Shown in pieces: positions 7,292-16,993 of a DNA stretch of 64,000 bases (position 1 is the stretch's first letter; every line of letters begins with the position of its first letter). The stretch lies in assembly GCA_003558125.1 (NCBI GenBank), contig PWMQ01000073.1, positions 1 through 64,000 of the forward strand, given 5' to 3'. Source of the stretch: Natronospira sp. (lineage in GTDB: Bacteria > Pseudomonadota > Gammaproteobacteria > Natronospirales > Natronospiraceae). A program made the translations under genes and the position numbers. The notes beneath the pieces were generated by a model. That model did not search any database. It saw nothing but the letters and a program-made list of their open reading frames with translations, and was not told where the DNA came from.

Positions 7292-9010
7292 ATGTCGGCA
7301 ACCCAGAACAAACTACGCCTGAGCGGCCTGGCCCGACGGCTGGTGAATGACGGGCTTCTCAGCGAGGAGGCCGCGGGCGCCGCCAATCAGGCCGCGGTCA
7401 AGGCCGGGCAGTCGCTGATCAGCCATCTGGTGGCGGAAAAGAAGATGGATGCCCGCACCCTGGCCCACCTGGCTTCCGAGGAATTCGGCGCGCCCCTGCT
7501 CGACCTCTCGGTGATGGACCTGTCTCAGGCCCCGGTCAAGGATGTGGAGGAAAAACTCCTTCGCCGCCACCACGCCCTGCCCCTGTTCAAGCGGGGCAAG
7601 CGCCTCTTCCTGGGCCTCTCCGACCCCACCAATCTCCAGGCCCAGGACGAAATCAAGTTTCATACCGGCTGCATGGTGGAGCCGGTGGTGGTGGAGGATG
7701 ACAAGCTCATGCAGGCCCTGGACCGGGCCTTTGAAAGCATGGACGACGCCCTGGGCGACTTCGATGACGATGAACTCGACCTGGAGGTTGGCGCCGACGA
7801 AGAGAAGGATGATAGTGGCGCGGTCAGTGCCGCCAGCGATGCCGACGATGCGCCGGTGGTGCGTTTCGTCAACAAGGTCTTGCTGGATGCCATCAAGCAG
7901 GGGGCCTCGGATATCCACTTCGAGCCCTACGAGAAATTCTACCGGGTCCGCTTCCGCCAGGACGGGATGCTGCGGGAAGTGGCCAAGCCACCGGTCAATC
8001 TCTCCACCAAGCTCGCCGCCCGCCTCAAGGTGATGTCCCGACTGGACATTTCCGAACGGCGCATCCCCCAGGACGGGCGCATCAAGATGAAGCTGTCCAA
8101 GAACCGGGCCATCGACTTCCGTGTCAGCACCTGCCCGACCCTGTTCGGCGAGAAGATCGTGATGCGTATCCTCGATCCCAGCAGCGCCATGCTGGGGATC
8201 GATGCCCTGGGTTATGAAGAACATCAGAAGAATCTTTATCTGGAAGCACTGGAAAAACCCTACGGCATGATTCTGGTCACCGGCCCCACCGGTAGCGGTA
8301 AGACGGTGTCCCTCTATACCGGGGTGAATATTCTCAATACCCCGGACCGCAATATCTCCACCGCCGAAGACCCGGCGGAAATTCAGTTGCCCGGGGTCAA
8401 CCAGGTCAACGTCCAGCCCAAGGTGGGCCTGACCTTCGCCGCCGCCCTGCGCGCCTTTCTGCGCCAGGATCCGGATATCATTCTGGTGGGTGAGATTCGT
8501 GACCTGGAAACGGCCGAGATTGCCATCAAGGCCTCCCAGACAGGCCACCTGGTGCTGTCCACCCTGCACACCAATGATGCGCCCAAGACCCTGTCTCGAC
8601 TGGTGGACATGGGGGTGCAGCCCTATGCCATTGCCAGCTCCGTGACCCTGATCATCGCTCAGCGCCTGGGGCGCCGTCTGTGCAGCAATTGCAAGAAACC
8701 GGTGGACATCCCCAAGGAGGCCTTGCTGCGGGCAGGGTTCAGCGAGAAAGAGGTGGATGATGGTCTCAAGCCCCTGGGCCCGGTGGGCTGTGAGCAATGC
8801 AATGAAGGCTACAAGGGCCGGGTGGGGATCTACCAGGTGATGCCGGTCACCGAGAACATCGGTCGGATCATCATGGAAGGCGGCAACTCCATGGACATTG
8901 CCAAGGTGGCCGAGGAGGATGGTGTCCAGGATCTGCGCCGTTCCGGGCTGAACCGGGTGGCAGACGGCACCACCAGTCTGGACGAAATCATCCGCGTGAC
9001 CACCGATTAA
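7292..9010 (+). CDS. pilB: Type IV pilus extension ATPase PilB
   Basis: The 572-residue GspE/PilB-family secretion ATPase powers pilus assembly at the inner membrane. It has an N-terminal MshEN-type domain, Walker A GPTGSGKT at 331-338, a Walker B/Asp-box region (IILVGEIRD, about 396-404), a His-box stretch (TGHLVLSTLHTNDA), and the paired CxxC zinc site (C464/C467 and C500/C503) typical of PilB and absent from the retraction ATPases PilT/PilU. An acidic linker at about 150-185 is rich in D and E. It precedes pilC and pilD in the usual order. The ribosome site is weak. Confidence 0.95.
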   Translation: MSATQNKLRLSGLARRLVNDGLLSEEAAGAANQAAVKAGQSLISHLVAEKKMDARTLAHLASEEFGAPLLDLSVMDLSQAPVKDVEEKLLRRHHALPLFKRGKRLFLGLSDPTNLQAQDEIKFHTGCMVEPVVVEDDKLMQALDRAFESMDDALGDFDDDELDLEVGADEEKDDSGAVSAASDADDAPVVRFVNKVLLDAIKQGASDIHFEPYEKFYRVRFRQDGMLREVAKPPVNLSTKLAARLKVMSRLDISERRIPQDGRIKMKLSKNRAIDFRVSTCPTLFGEKIVMRILDPSSAMLGIDALGYEEHQKNLYLEALEKPYGMILVTGPTGSGKTVSLYTGVNILNTPDRNISTAEDPAEIQLPGVNQVNVQPKVGLTFAAALRAFLRQDPDIILVGEIRDLETAEIAIKASQTGHLVLSTLHTNDAPKTLSRLVDMGVQPYAIASSVTLIIAQRLGRRLCSNCKKPVDIPKEALLRAGFSEKEVDDGLKPLGPVGCEQCNEGYKGRVGIYQVMPVTENIGRIIMEGGNSMDIAKVAEEDGVQDLRRSGLNRVADGTTSLDEIIRVTTD

Positions 9011-9121
9011 GACAGACCGTCAGAACATGGGAAGCCATTCCCGGAAAACTGTTATGCTGTGTGAGCAAGACCCACGACCGTCCCCCAGCCGGGGCGGCTC
9101 AGCCTGTACGGGGAAGATGTG

Positions 9122-10357
9122 ATGGCCAAGGCAGCGAGCAAGACCAAGCCCAAGAAGGAGTACAAGTTCAAGTGGGAGGGCACGGACCAGAAGGGCAACA
9201 AGGTGTCCGGCACCACCACGGCGGGCTCCGAGGCGGCTGTCAAGCAGGAGGTGCGCCAAAAGGGCATCATCCCCGCCAAGGTACGTCGGGAGAGCGCCCT
9301 GGCCGGGATTGGCAAGGGCAAGAAGGTGAGCGCTGCCGACATTGCCATCTTCTCTCGCCAGATGGCCACCATGATGAGTTCCGGGGTGCCCCTGGTGCAG
9401 TCCTTCGAAATCGTCGGACGAGGCAGTGACAACCCGAAATTCCGGGACTTGATGCAAGCCATTCGCGAGGACATCGAAGCCGGCACCAACCTGGCCGACG
9501 CCCTCGCCAAGCACCCCCAGCACTTCGACAAGCTCTACATCAATCTGGTCCGTTCCGGTGAGCAGTCCGGTGCCCTCGAGGCGCTGCTGGACAAGATTGC
9601 CACCTACAAGGAAAAGACCGAAGCCCTCAAGGCCAAGATCAAGAAGGCCCTGTTCTACCCGGCCGCGGTCATGGTCGTGGCCATCATCGTCACGATTATT
9701 CTGCTGATCTACGTGGTGCCCCAGTTCGAGGATCTGTTTGGTGGCTTCGGCGCCGATCTGCCCGCTTTCACCCGGATGGTGCTGGATCTCTCGGAGTTCG
9801 TTCAGACCCGGGGGTGGATGATACTGATTGGGGTTGTTGCGGTAATCAGTGCCCTCATTACTTTGAAAAAGCGCAGCCCGGCCTTTCAGCGCCTGATTGA
9901 CCGCATGGTCCTCAAGATCCCCCAGCTCGGCCCCATCATGCAGGATGCGGCCGTGGCGCGCTTCTCCCGCACCCTGGCGACCATGTTCAGTGCCGGTGTG
10001 CCGCTGGTGGAAGCATTGGAATCAGTGGCGGGGGCCACCGGTAATGTGGTCTATGAGGAAGCCATTCTCAAGATGCGGGATCAGGTCGCCACCGGCCAGC
10101 AGCTCAATGTGGCCATGAATGAGGTCGACCTCTTCCCCAACATGGTGACCCAGATGATCTCCATTGGTGAGGAGGCCGGTTCCATCGACACCATGGCCTC
10201 CAAGGTCGCGGATATCTACGAGGAGCGGGTGGACAATGCCGTTGACGCCCTCTCCAGTCTTTTGGAGCCGCTCATCATGGCGGTTCTCGGTGTCCTCGTG
10301 GGTGGTCTGGTGATTGCCATGTACCTGCCGATCTTCCAGATGGGCTCCGTCGTTTAA
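9122..10357 (+). CDS. pilC: Type IV pilus inner-membrane platform protein PilC
   Basis: The 411-residue protein has two GspF-type cytoplasmic helical domains (about 75-200 and 280-400) and three membrane helices: one near 180-200 (VVAIIVTIILLIYVV), one near 230, and one close to the C-terminus (IMAVLGVLVGGLVIAMY). It anchors the assembly machine and couples PilB to pilin polymerisation. The lysine-rich N-terminus is usual. GTG at 9119 is in frame, but ATG 9122 has better spacing from GGGGAAG. The stop codon lies 4 nt before repeat A3. Confidence 0.94.
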   Translation: MAKAASKTKPKKEYKFKWEGTDQKGNKVSGTTTAGSEAAVKQEVRQKGIIPAKVRRESALAGIGKGKKVSAADIAIFSRQMATMMSSGVPLVQSFEIVGRGSDNPKFRDLMQAIREDIEAGTNLADALAKHPQHFDKLYINLVRSGEQSGALEALLDKIATYKEKTEALKAKIKKALFYPAAVMVVAIIVTIILLIYVVPQFEDLFGGFGADLPAFTRMVLDLSEFVQTRGWMILIGVVAVISALITLKKRSPAFQRLIDRMVLKIPQLGPIMQDAAVARFSRTLATMFSAGVPLVEALESVAGATGNVVYEEAILKMRDQVATGQQLNVAMNEVDLFPNMVTQMISIGEEAGSIDTMASKVADIYEERVDNAVDALSSLLEPLIMAVLGVLVGGLVIAMYLPIFQMGSVV

Positions 10358-10361
10358 GGGA

Positions 10362-10535
10362 AGTTCCCAGTGAACAGTTCCCAGTGAACAGTGGGGTCGC
10401 GGCCGCTAGAATGCTGTGAAACTCCGGCTGAAGCCGCACAAGACGCTGCCCACAGGTGGCAACTGCCTGGCAGAAAGCTGTAGGCTTTTCGGCTGGCACG
10501 GCCGGCTGTTCACTGGGAACTGTTCACTGGGAACT
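10362..10535. repeat. Composite repeat A3: heptad arrays with inverted core, no REP pair
   Basis: The left array (10362-10391) alternates AGTTCCC and AGTGAAC four times. The right array (10506-10535) alternates CTGTTCA and CTGGGAA. The internal core shared with A1 and A2 is present but in the opposite orientation (10458-10503). The REP pair found in the other two copies is missing. The element fills the whole pilC-pilD gap, so its last heptads act as the upstream region of pilD. Confidence 0.8.
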
Positions 10536-10540
10536 CTTTT

Positions 10541-11425
10541 ATGATCGAATTTCTGTCTGCCTTTCGAGCCGAATTCACATGGGTATTCTGGTTCGGGGTG
10601 GTTGCCTTTGGCTTGATTGTCGGCAGTTTCATCAATGTGGTGATCCATCGCCTGCCCATCATGATGATGCAGGGCTGGCAGAGGGAATGTGCCGAACTCC
10701 TGCAGTGCCCTGACAAGGCCCCCACCGAGTCCGACCGCTATGACCTGGTCAAACCGCGCTCGGCCTGCCCGGGCTGTGGCCGCATGATAAAGGCCTGGGA
10801 GAACATCCCGGTGATCAGTTTCCTCCTGCTGCGGGCCCGCTGCCCGGGCTGCGGCATGCGCATTTCCCTGCGTTACCCCCTGGTCGAGATTCTGGTGGCG
10901 GTGCTTACCACCGGCGTTATTCTGGCCTTCGGTCTCAGTCTCCACAGCCTGGCCTTGCTGCCCCTGGTCTGGGCCCTGGTGGCCATGAGCTTCATCGATC
11001 TGGAGCACCAGTTACTGCCTGATCAGCTCACCCTGCCCCTGCTGTGGCTGGGGCTGGGGATCAGCCTCCATCCCAGTGCGCCACTGGATCCCGGCCAGGC
11101 AGTGATCGGCGCCGCAGTGGGTTATCTCTCCCTTTGGTCGGTCTACCACCTCTATCGCCTGCTCACCGGCAAGGAAGGCATGGGCTATGGCGATTTCAAG
11201 CTCATGGGCCTGCTCGGCGCCTGGATGGGCTGGACGGTGATTCCCCTGGTGGTATTGCTGGGATCCGGGCTGGGGGTGCTGGCGGCCATTGGCATGGCCC
11301 TGGCGGGACGGACCGTACGTGACCGGCCCATGCCTTTCGGGCCCTATCTGGCTGGCGCCGGACTGGTCGCCCTGCTCTGGGGCGATGCCATCATCAGCGG
11401 CTATCTGCGTTTCTCGGGCATCTAG
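10541..11425 (+). CDS. pilD: Prepilin peptidase / N-methyltransferase PilD
   Basis: The 294-residue polytopic membrane protein cleaves prepilin leaders and methylates the new N-terminus. It has the two zinc-binding CxxC pairs (C76/C79 and C101/C104) of the methyltransferase domain and both aspartates of the peptidase site: D153 in FIDLEHQLLPD and D218 in GMGYGDFK (GxGD motif). About eight hydrophobic segments are visible. It also likely processes type II secretion pseudopilins if present. Translation signals are unusual: the sequence before the ATG is the end of a heptad array, whose GGGA offers only a weak Shine-Dalgarno. Confidence 0.95.
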   Translation: MIEFLSAFRAEFTWVFWFGVVAFGLIVGSFINVVIHRLPIMMMQGWQRECAELLQCPDKAPTESDRYDLVKPRSACPGCGRMIKAWENIPVISFLLLRARCPGCGMRISLRYPLVEILVAVLTTGVILAFGLSLHSLALLPLVWALVAMSFIDLEHQLLPDQLTLPLLWLGLGISLHPSAPLDPGQAVIGAAVGYLSLWSVYHLYRLLTGKEGMGYGDFKLMGLLGAWMGWTVIPLVVLLGSGLGVLAAIGMALAGRTVRDRPMPFGPYLAGAGLVALLWGDAIISGYLRFSGI

Positions 11426-11440
11426 GCTCAAATCCGGGAC

Positions 11441-12061
11441 ATGGCCACAAACGGACAGAAGCAGCCCCCCTTGTGGATTGCCCTGACCGGCGGCGCCGGC
11501 AGCGGGAAGTCGGCGGTGGCGGATCATTTGCGCTCCCTGGGTGTGACCGTCGTCGACACCGATCAACTGGCCCGGGAAGTGGTGGCGCCGGGTGAAGCAG
11601 GCCTGGCCGCGGTGGTGGCCGCCTTTGGTGATCAACTCTTGACCGCGGATGGTGAACTGGACCGCCGACGACTGCGGGAGCAGATCCTTGCCGATGACAA
11701 TACACGCCATCGGCTGGAAAGCATTCTTCACCCCTTGATCATGGAGCGCCTGACAAGACAGCTGGCACAGGCCGAGGGACCCTATGCCGTGGCCGAAATT
11801 CCGCTGCTGGTGGAATCCGGGCAGCAGGAACATTTCGATCGCGTGATTACCGTGGAAGCCCCCATGGCCGAGCGGATACAGCGGCTGATGCAGCGCGATC
11901 AGGTGGATGAGTCGGCGGCCCGCCGTCTGATTGCCGCCCAGGCGGATGAGTCGGCACGACGGGCCATCGCCGACCAGGTCATCGAGAATGATCAGGATCT
12001 GGCTGCCCTGAAAGAGCGGGTCGAGGCACTCCATCAAGAACTGTTGTCATCAAGACTTTAA
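11441..12061 (+). CDS. coaE: Dephospho-CoA kinase
   Basis: The 206-residue P-loop kinase phosphorylates dephospho-CoA at the ribose 3' hydroxyl, the last step of coenzyme A synthesis. The P-loop GGAGSGKS is at 17-24, followed by the DTDQLAREVV substrate motif and the lid region (QRLMQRDQ). The loop has Ala where many orthologs have Ile. It starts 15 nt after pilD, in the pilD-coaE-zapD-yacG order common in gammaproteobacteria. Confidence 0.95.
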   Translation: MATNGQKQPPLWIALTGGAGSGKSAVADHLRSLGVTVVDTDQLAREVVAPGEAGLAAVVAAFGDQLLTADGELDRRRLREQILADDNTRHRLESILHPLIMERLTRQLAQAEGPYAVAEIPLLVESGQQEHFDRVITVEAPMAERIQRLMQRDQVDESAARRLIAAQADESARRAIADQVIENDQDLAALKERVEALHQELLSSRL

Positions 12062-12093
12062 AAACTTCCCCCGCTCCGGGAGAATACCCGCGC

Positions 12094-12876
12094 ATGAGCG
12101 CCGGCAGCAGTCATTCACGCATTGTTTTCGAACAGCCCTTCAGCGAACAGATCCGGACCTTTCTGCGTCTGGAACACCTGTTTCGCCGGGCCCGTCATGG
12201 CCTGTCACGCCAATCACCCTGGGATAGCCTGAGCGGCGCCGAGACCGTGCTGGAGATCCTGGCCCTTCTGGGCCGCGGCGATGTTCGCCGCGCCCTCCTA
12301 AAGGAAACCGATCGCATCAGCCAGGCCCTGCAGGATTACAGTCATCGGGACGGCGTGGACGAGACACGTCTGGCGGGGGTACTCGAGGAACTTCGTACCG
12401 TTCGGGAGAACCTGGGCCGGGACCAGATATCCCCGGATCGGCCACTGCGTGAAAATGATTTCCTGGCCATGATCCAGCAGCGGCTGAGCATCCCGGGCGG
12501 CACCTGCGGCTTTGACCTGCCCCGCCTGCATGCCTGGCTCGAACTGGCCGCCGATCAACGCAAGCCCGAGCTGGCCGGTTGGCTGGACCAGCTCAGCCCG
12601 CTGGAGGACGCGGTGCGGGAGCTGCTGCAATTGATCCGTGGCAGTGCGGTGGAACAGCCGGAGTTGGCGAAGCGGGGGTTCTACATGCAGTCTCCCAGCG
12701 GTAGCCAGGACTGTCGGATGGTTCGGGTGGTGGTCCGGGAGGCCGGACTCTACCCGGAGATCAGCGGCAACCGGCATCGTTTCACTGTCCGCTTTCTTAA
12801 ATTGGGCGAGCTTGCAGGCCAGGCCGAACCGGTGGCGGAGGATGTCAGCTTCGGACTCGCCCTTTGCCAACTTTGA
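12094..12876 (+). CDS. zapD: Cell division protein ZapD
   Basis: The 260-residue protein matches the ZapD (YacF) family throughout, including the N-terminal FEQPFSEQIRTFLRLEHLF region and the conserved GGTCGFDLP segment. ZapD cross-links FtsZ filaments at the Z-ring through the FtsZ C-terminal tail. Length and position between coaE and yacG are canonical. FtsZ is encoded about 7 kb downstream on the other strand. Confidence 0.94.
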   Translation: MSAGSSHSRIVFEQPFSEQIRTFLRLEHLFRRARHGLSRQSPWDSLSGAETVLEILALLGRGDVRRALLKETDRISQALQDYSHRDGVDETRLAGVLEELRTVRENLGRDQISPDRPLRENDFLAMIQQRLSIPGGTCGFDLPRLHAWLELAADQRKPELAGWLDQLSPLEDAVRELLQLIRGSAVEQPELAKRGFYMQSPSGSQDCRMVRVVVREAGLYPEISGNRHRFTVRFLKLGELAGQAEPVAEDVSFGLALCQL

Positions 12877-12886
12877 ATGGAGCCCC

Positions 12887-13072
12887 ATGAGCAAGACGCC
12901 AATACAGGTCAATTGCCCCCATTGCGGCCGCAAATCGACTTTCAGCCCGGACAACCGCTGGCGTCCCTTCTGCAGCGAACGCTGCCGCATGGTGGATCTG
13001 GGGGAGTGGTTCGAGGAAGAAAAACGCATTCCCGAGGATGCCCCGGACTGGCCCGAATCCGGGCACGATTAG
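12887..13072 (+). CDS. yacG: DNA gyrase inhibitor YacG
   Basis: The 61-residue zinc finger protein has four cysteines at C10, C13, C29 and C33 (CPHCG and FCSERC), the YacG signature, followed by an acidic tail. YacG binds GyrB and blocks DNA binding by gyrase. The frame extends far upstream, but the ATG at 12887, 10 nt after the zapD stop, gives the family-standard length. It converges with the Nudix gene 22 nt downstream. Confidence 0.92.
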   Translation: MSKTPIQVNCPHCGRKSTFSPDNRWRPFCSERCRMVDLGEWFEEEKRIPEDAPDWPESGHD

Positions 13073-13094
13073 GCTGGCTCGCCGGAGAGCTTCC

Positions 13095-14057
13095 CTAAGC
13101 GAACAGCTGCCTGCCCAGACCGCGTATGGCGGCGATGCCCTGGATGCTCTGCTGATGGAGCGCGGGCAGATCCGCCACCCCCATCCCGCCGATGGCGTAG
13201 ACCGGCAGGCTTGCACTGCCGGCCAGGGCCAGGAAGCGATCCATCCCCAAGGGCTCGGCCCCGGGATGGCTGGGGGTGGGCCGGACATGGCCGAGTGTGA
13301 CGAAATCGGCCCCCAGAGCCTCTGCATGGCGCAATTCCGCCTCATCGTGGCAGGACACGCCCACCAAGCCGGGTCGGACCACAGGGCGGCTCTCAAGACC
13401 TGCTGCGAGCCGTGCCGGCAGGTGGACACCATCGGCCTGGCACTTTTCCGCCAGGCCCGGATCGCCATTGATCAGAACACTGGCGCCCGCCGCTCGGGCC
13501 CGTGCCACCGCTTCCTTGGCCGCCACCTGCCCCCCCGACTGCCGCAACCAGTCTCCTCGCAACTGGATCAGGGAAATACCCCGGCGGGCGGCCGCCTCCA
13601 CACCGGCGACCAAATCCTCGAGGCGGGCGAAATCCGGTGGCGTCACCAGATACCGGTCAGGCAGGCGAGCGGCGGTGACAATGGGGGTGTTGGCGGCGAG
13701 AAAATCCAGCCGCGACAGGGCTTCCGGCGCAAACCAGTCGAATTGCTGGCCCTCGAGGGCTCGTGGTGCCCCTTCCCAGGCGGTGACCAGCCAGACATCC
13801 AGGTCCACCGCAGGGCCGTCGGGATAGTCATGCTGGATGCGAATCAGCGGGCGGCCCTCAACAAGGTGGAGATCCAGCTCCTCGCTCAACTCCCGGACCA
13901 GGGCGGCCCAGCGTCCTTCCCCTGGCTCCCGCTTGCCGCCGGGAAATTCCCAGCGCCCGCTCATGCTCCGTCCGGCCGGGCGAGTGGATACCAGTATGCG
14001 TCCGTCCTGATCTCGCAGGACGGCGGCAACAATGCGCAAGCGTTCACCGCGAGCCAT
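13095..14057 (-). CDS. Nudix hydrolase fused to a ThiE/TenI-like domain
   Basis: The 320-residue protein joins an N-terminal MutT-type Nudix domain to a thiamine-phosphate-synthase-like barrel (about 140-320). The Nudix box is complete: G41, E47, R55, E56, E59 and E60. The first half probably hydrolyses oxidised nucleotides such as 8-oxo-dGTP. The second half keeps the QxR of the ThiE active-site motif (IQLRGD), but the usual lysine two residues after the arginine is replaced by aspartate, so it may not be a working ThiE. Such fusions are known near secA in Pseudomonas-like genomes. The start MARGERLR is chosen over an upstream in-frame codon because it begins at the Nudix fold. Confidence 0.85.
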   Translation of the reverse strand: MARGERLRIVAAVLRDQDGRILVSTRPAGRSMSGRWEFPGGKREPGEGRWAALVRELSEELDLHLVEGRPLIRIQHDYPDGPAVDLDVWLVTAWEGAPRALEGQQFDWFAPEALSRLDFLAANTPIVTAARLPDRYLVTPPDFARLEDLVAGVEAAARRGISLIQLRGDWLRQSGGQVAAKEAVARARAAGASVLINGDPGLAEKCQADGVHLPARLAAGLESRPVVRPGLVGVSCHDEAELRHAEALGADFVTLGHVRPTPSHPGAEPLGMDRFLALAGSASLPVYAIGGMGVADLPALHQQSIQGIAAIRGLGRQLFA

Positions 14058-14095
14058 GGGGAGTCCTAACAGCGGGTTGGAACGATTTCGGGCGC

Positions 14096-14119
14096 AGCCC
14101 CGGGCAGGCACCCGGGGCT
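14096..14119 (-). terminator. GC-rich hairpin downstream of secA
   Basis: A perfect 9-bp stem (AGCCCCGGG at 14096-14104 with its complement at 14111-14119) and a 6-nt loop lie just after the secA stop codon. There is no U-tract, so it may be a weak or Rho-assisted terminator, or a 3' stability element. Confidence 0.4.
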
Positions 14120-14130
14120 GACCGCTCGGC

Positions 14131-16875
14131 CTAGCTCAGCTTGCCGCAGCAATGCTTGTACTTCTTGCCCGAGCCGCAGGGACAGGCCTCGTTGCGGCCA
14201 ACCTTGGGCTGGTCACGGACGACCGTCTCCGGACGCTCCTGACCGGGCTGGGCCCGACCACCCGCCTGGCCGGCGGCGGCCGCACCGCCGCCCGCCGCCG
14301 CGGCAGCGGTGGCGCTGCCGGCCGCGGCATGCTGAAACTGCAGCCGGCTTTCATCCTGACGGCGCTGCTCCTCCACGGCCTGAACGTCCTGCTGGTCCCG
14401 TACCTGAACCTTGGCCAGGATGCTGATCACCTCTGCCTTGTAGCGCTCGAGCATGTCGGCGAACATGGCGAAGGCTTCCTTCTTGTATTCATGCTTGGGG
14501 TTCTTCTGGGCGAAACCACGCAGGTTGATGCCCTGGCGCAGGAAGTCCATGGCGGCCAGATGCTCCTTCCAGTGGTTATCCAGTACCCGCAGCATGACCG
14601 CCTTCTCGAAGTGCCTCAGCACGGAGCTGCCGACCAGCTTCTCTTTCTCCTGGTAGGCCTCGTCGGCGGCAGCGATGATCCGCTTGCGCAGCCCTTCTTC
14701 GTCCAGCTCGTCGTCTTCGTCCAGCCACTGCTGAAGGGGCAGCTTGAGATGGAAGTCCCGCTCCAGTGCCTCGGTCAGCCCGGCGATATCCCACATTTCC
14801 TCCAGGCTCTCCGGGGGCACATAGGTATCGATGGTCTGGTTGACCACATCGTCCCGAATACCTTCCACGGCCTCAGAGACGTCATCCGTGGACATCAACT
14901 CATTGCGCTGCTCGTAAATGACCTTGCGCTGGTCGTTGGCGACATTGTCATATTCCAGCAGGTTCTTTCGAATATCGAAGTTATGCTGTTCCACCTTGCG
15001 CTGGGCATTCTCTATGGTCCGGGTCACCCAGGGATGCTCAATGGCTTCCCCTTCCTTCATGCCCAGGCGCTGGAGAATGGACTTGACCTTGTCCTTGGCG
15101 AAGATCCGCATGAGGCTGTCTTCAAGAGACAGATAGAAGCGGCTGGAACCAGGGTCACCCTGACGACCGGAACGACCACGCAACTGGTTGTCGATCCGCC
15201 GTGATTCGTGCCGTTCGGTACCGATGATGTGCAGGCCACCGGCTTCCAGCACCTCCTGGTGGCGCTGCTCCCATTGGGCACGGATCTTCTTGCGCTCTTC
15301 CTCGCTCTTGGCTTCTTCAAGCTGCTTGTCGGGATTGCCACCCAGAACAATATCGGTACCACGACCGGCCATGTTGGTGGCAATGGTCACGGCCCCGGGC
15401 ATGCCGGCGTCAGCGATGACGTCGGCTTCCTTGGCATGCATCTTGGCGTTGAGCACGTTGTGCTTGATCTTGTGCTTCCTGAGGATGCCGGAAAGATACT
15501 CCGACACCTCGATGGAGGTAGTCCCCACCAGCACCGGCTGCCCCCGTTCGTGACAGTCCTTGATGTCCTCAATGATGGCCTGGTACTTGTCCTCCTTGGA
15601 GAGATAGACCAGGTCGGGCATGTCTTCCCGAATCATGGGCTTGTGGGTAGGCACCTGGACCACTTCCAGACCATAGATCTGATGAAACTCCACCGCTTCG
15701 GTATCGGCCGTGCCCGTCATGCCGGCCAGTTTCTCGTACATGCGGAAATAGTTCTGGAAGGTGATGGACGCCAGGGTCTGGTTCTCGGCCTGGATGCGCA
15801 CCCCTTCCTTGGCTTCCACCGCCTGATGCAGACCGTCGGACCAGCGCCGCCCCGGCATGGTGCGGCCGGTGAACTCGTCTACAATCACGATGCTGCCGTC
15901 GTTGACCACGTAATGCACGTCCTTCTCGAACAGGGCGTGGGCGCGCAATGCGGCGTTGAGGTGGTGCACCAGATTCATGTTGGCGGCATCGTAGAGGTTC
16001 TGGTCGTCGCCCAGCAGCCCCATCTTCACCAACTCCTGCTCCACCGTTTCATGGCCTTGCTCGGTGAGGTGAACCTGGCGGGCCTTCTCATCCACGGTGT
16101 AGTCACCGGGATCGGTCTCATCCACTTCCCGCTTCAGCTTGGGGACCAGCTTGTCCATCTTGGTATAGAGATCGGTGGAGTCATCCACCGGCCCGGAGAT
16201 GATCAGAGGCGTCCGGGCTTCGTCAATGAGGATGGAATCCACTTCGTCGATGATGCCGAAGCCCAGATCCCGCTGCGCCCGGTCATCGGCCCGGAAGGCC
16301 ATGTTGTCGCGCAGATAGTCGAAGCCGAACTCATTGTTGGTGCCATAAACGATCTCGCACTGATAGGCGGCGCGTTTCTCCTCGCTGGGCTGGCCACCGC
16401 TGTAGATGACCCCCACGTTCATGTCCAGTGCGTTATAGACCGGCTCCATCCACTTGGCATCACGCTCGGCCAGGTAATCATTGACCGTGACGACATGAAC
16501 GCCCTTTCCCGAAATGGCATTGAGGTAAACCGGCAGGGTGGCCACCAGGGTCTTGCCTTCACCGGTCTTCATTTCGGAAATCTTGCCCTGGTGAAGGACC
16601 ATGCCCCCGATCATCTGAACATCGTAATGGCGCAAGCCCAGGGTGCGCTTTGAGGCCTCTCGCACGGCAGCGAACGCTTCCGGAAGCAGCTGGTCAAGGC
16701 TTTCCCCCTTCTCGTGCCGCTCACGGAACTCCGCGGTCTTGGCCCGCAGGGCATCATCATCCAGCGCCTCGTAATCAGGCTCCAGGGCGTTGATGCGCTC
16801 CACATTGGTGCGCAACTTCTTGATCAGCCGCTCATTGCGGCTGCCGACGATCCGCTTGACGAGTTTTCCTAGCAT
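14131..16875 (-). CDS. secA: Preprotein translocase ATPase SecA
   Basis: The 914-residue motor drives post-translational export through SecYEG. Walker A is MKTGEGKT at 102-109, and the DEAD-like Walker B region reads [16 protein letters not shown]. The helicase-like second nucleotide domain and scaffold are complete. A linker rich in alanine and glycine (about 855-880) leads to the C-terminal zinc motif (C898, C900 and C909 in [13 protein letters not shown]), which binds SecB and lipids. Length is typical. The gene lies between the Nudix fusion and an M23 peptidase, as in pseudomonads. Confidence 0.98.
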   Translation of the reverse strand: MLGKLVKRIVGSRNERLIKKLRTNVERINALEPDYEALDDDALRAKTAEFRERHEKGESLDQLLPEAFAAVREASKRTLGLRHYDVQMIGGMVLHQGKISEMKTGEGKTLVATLPVYLNAISGKGVHVVTVNDYLAERDAKWMEPVYNALDMNVGVIYSGGQPSEEKRAAYQCEIVYGTNNEFGFDYLRDNMAFRADDRAQRDLGFGIIDEVDSILIDEARTPLIISGPVDDSTDLYTKMDKLVPKLKREVDETDPGDYTVDEKARQVHLTEQGHETVEQELVKMGLLGDDQNLYDAANMNLVHHLNAALRAHALFEKDVHYVVNDGSIVIVDEFTGRTMPGRRWSDGLHQAVEAKEGVRIQAENQTLASITFQNYFRMYEKLAGMTGTADTEAVEFHQIYGLEVVQVPTHKPMIREDMPDLVYLSKEDKYQAIIEDIKDCHERGQPVLVGTTSIEVSEYLSGILRKHKIKHNVLNAKMHAKEADVIADAGMPGAVTIATNMAGRGTDIVLGGNPDKQLEEAKSEEERKKIRAQWEQRHQEVLEAGGLHIIGTERHESRRIDNQLRGRSGRQGDPGSSRFYLSLEDSLMRIFAKDKVKSILQRLGMKEGEAIEHPWVTRTIENAQRKVEQHNFDIRKNLLEYDNVANDQRKVIYEQRNELMSTDDVSEAVEGIRDDVVNQTIDTYVPPESLEEMWDIAGLTEALERDFHLKLPLQQWLDEDDELDEEGLRKRIIAAADEAYQEKEKLVGSSVLRHFEKAVMLRVLDNHWKEHLAAMDFLRQGINLRGFAQKNPKHEYKKEAFAMFADMLERYKAEVISILAKVQVRDQQDVQAVEEQRRQDESRLQFQHAAAGSATAAAAAGGGAAAAGQAGGRAQPGQERPETVVRDQPKVGRNEACPCGSGKKYKHCCGKLS

Positions 16876-16907
16876 GCTGTCCGTTCTGCCTCATTGAAAA
16901 TGATCGA

Positions 16908-16931
16908 GGCCGACCCCGGTCGAGGTCGGCC
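16908..16931 (-). terminator. Possible terminator after the M23 peptidase gene
   Basis: An 8-bp GC stem (GGCCGACC at 16908-16915 with 16924-16931) lies between the peptidase stop and secA. Reading on the minus strand it is followed by a moderately T-rich stretch (ATCATTTTC). It could end the peptidase transcript or attenuate read-through into secA. Confidence 0.4.
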
Positions 16932-16993
16932 CCTTGGAATCAGTGTCGGGCGGCCGCACGGCCGATGCGGGACAATTCCGCCCCCAGGCGTGC

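Noticed and set aside
13038-14069. 343-residue plus-strand frame opposite the Nudix fusion
   Set aside because: The minus-strand gene has a complete Nudix box; the plus frame has no family features.
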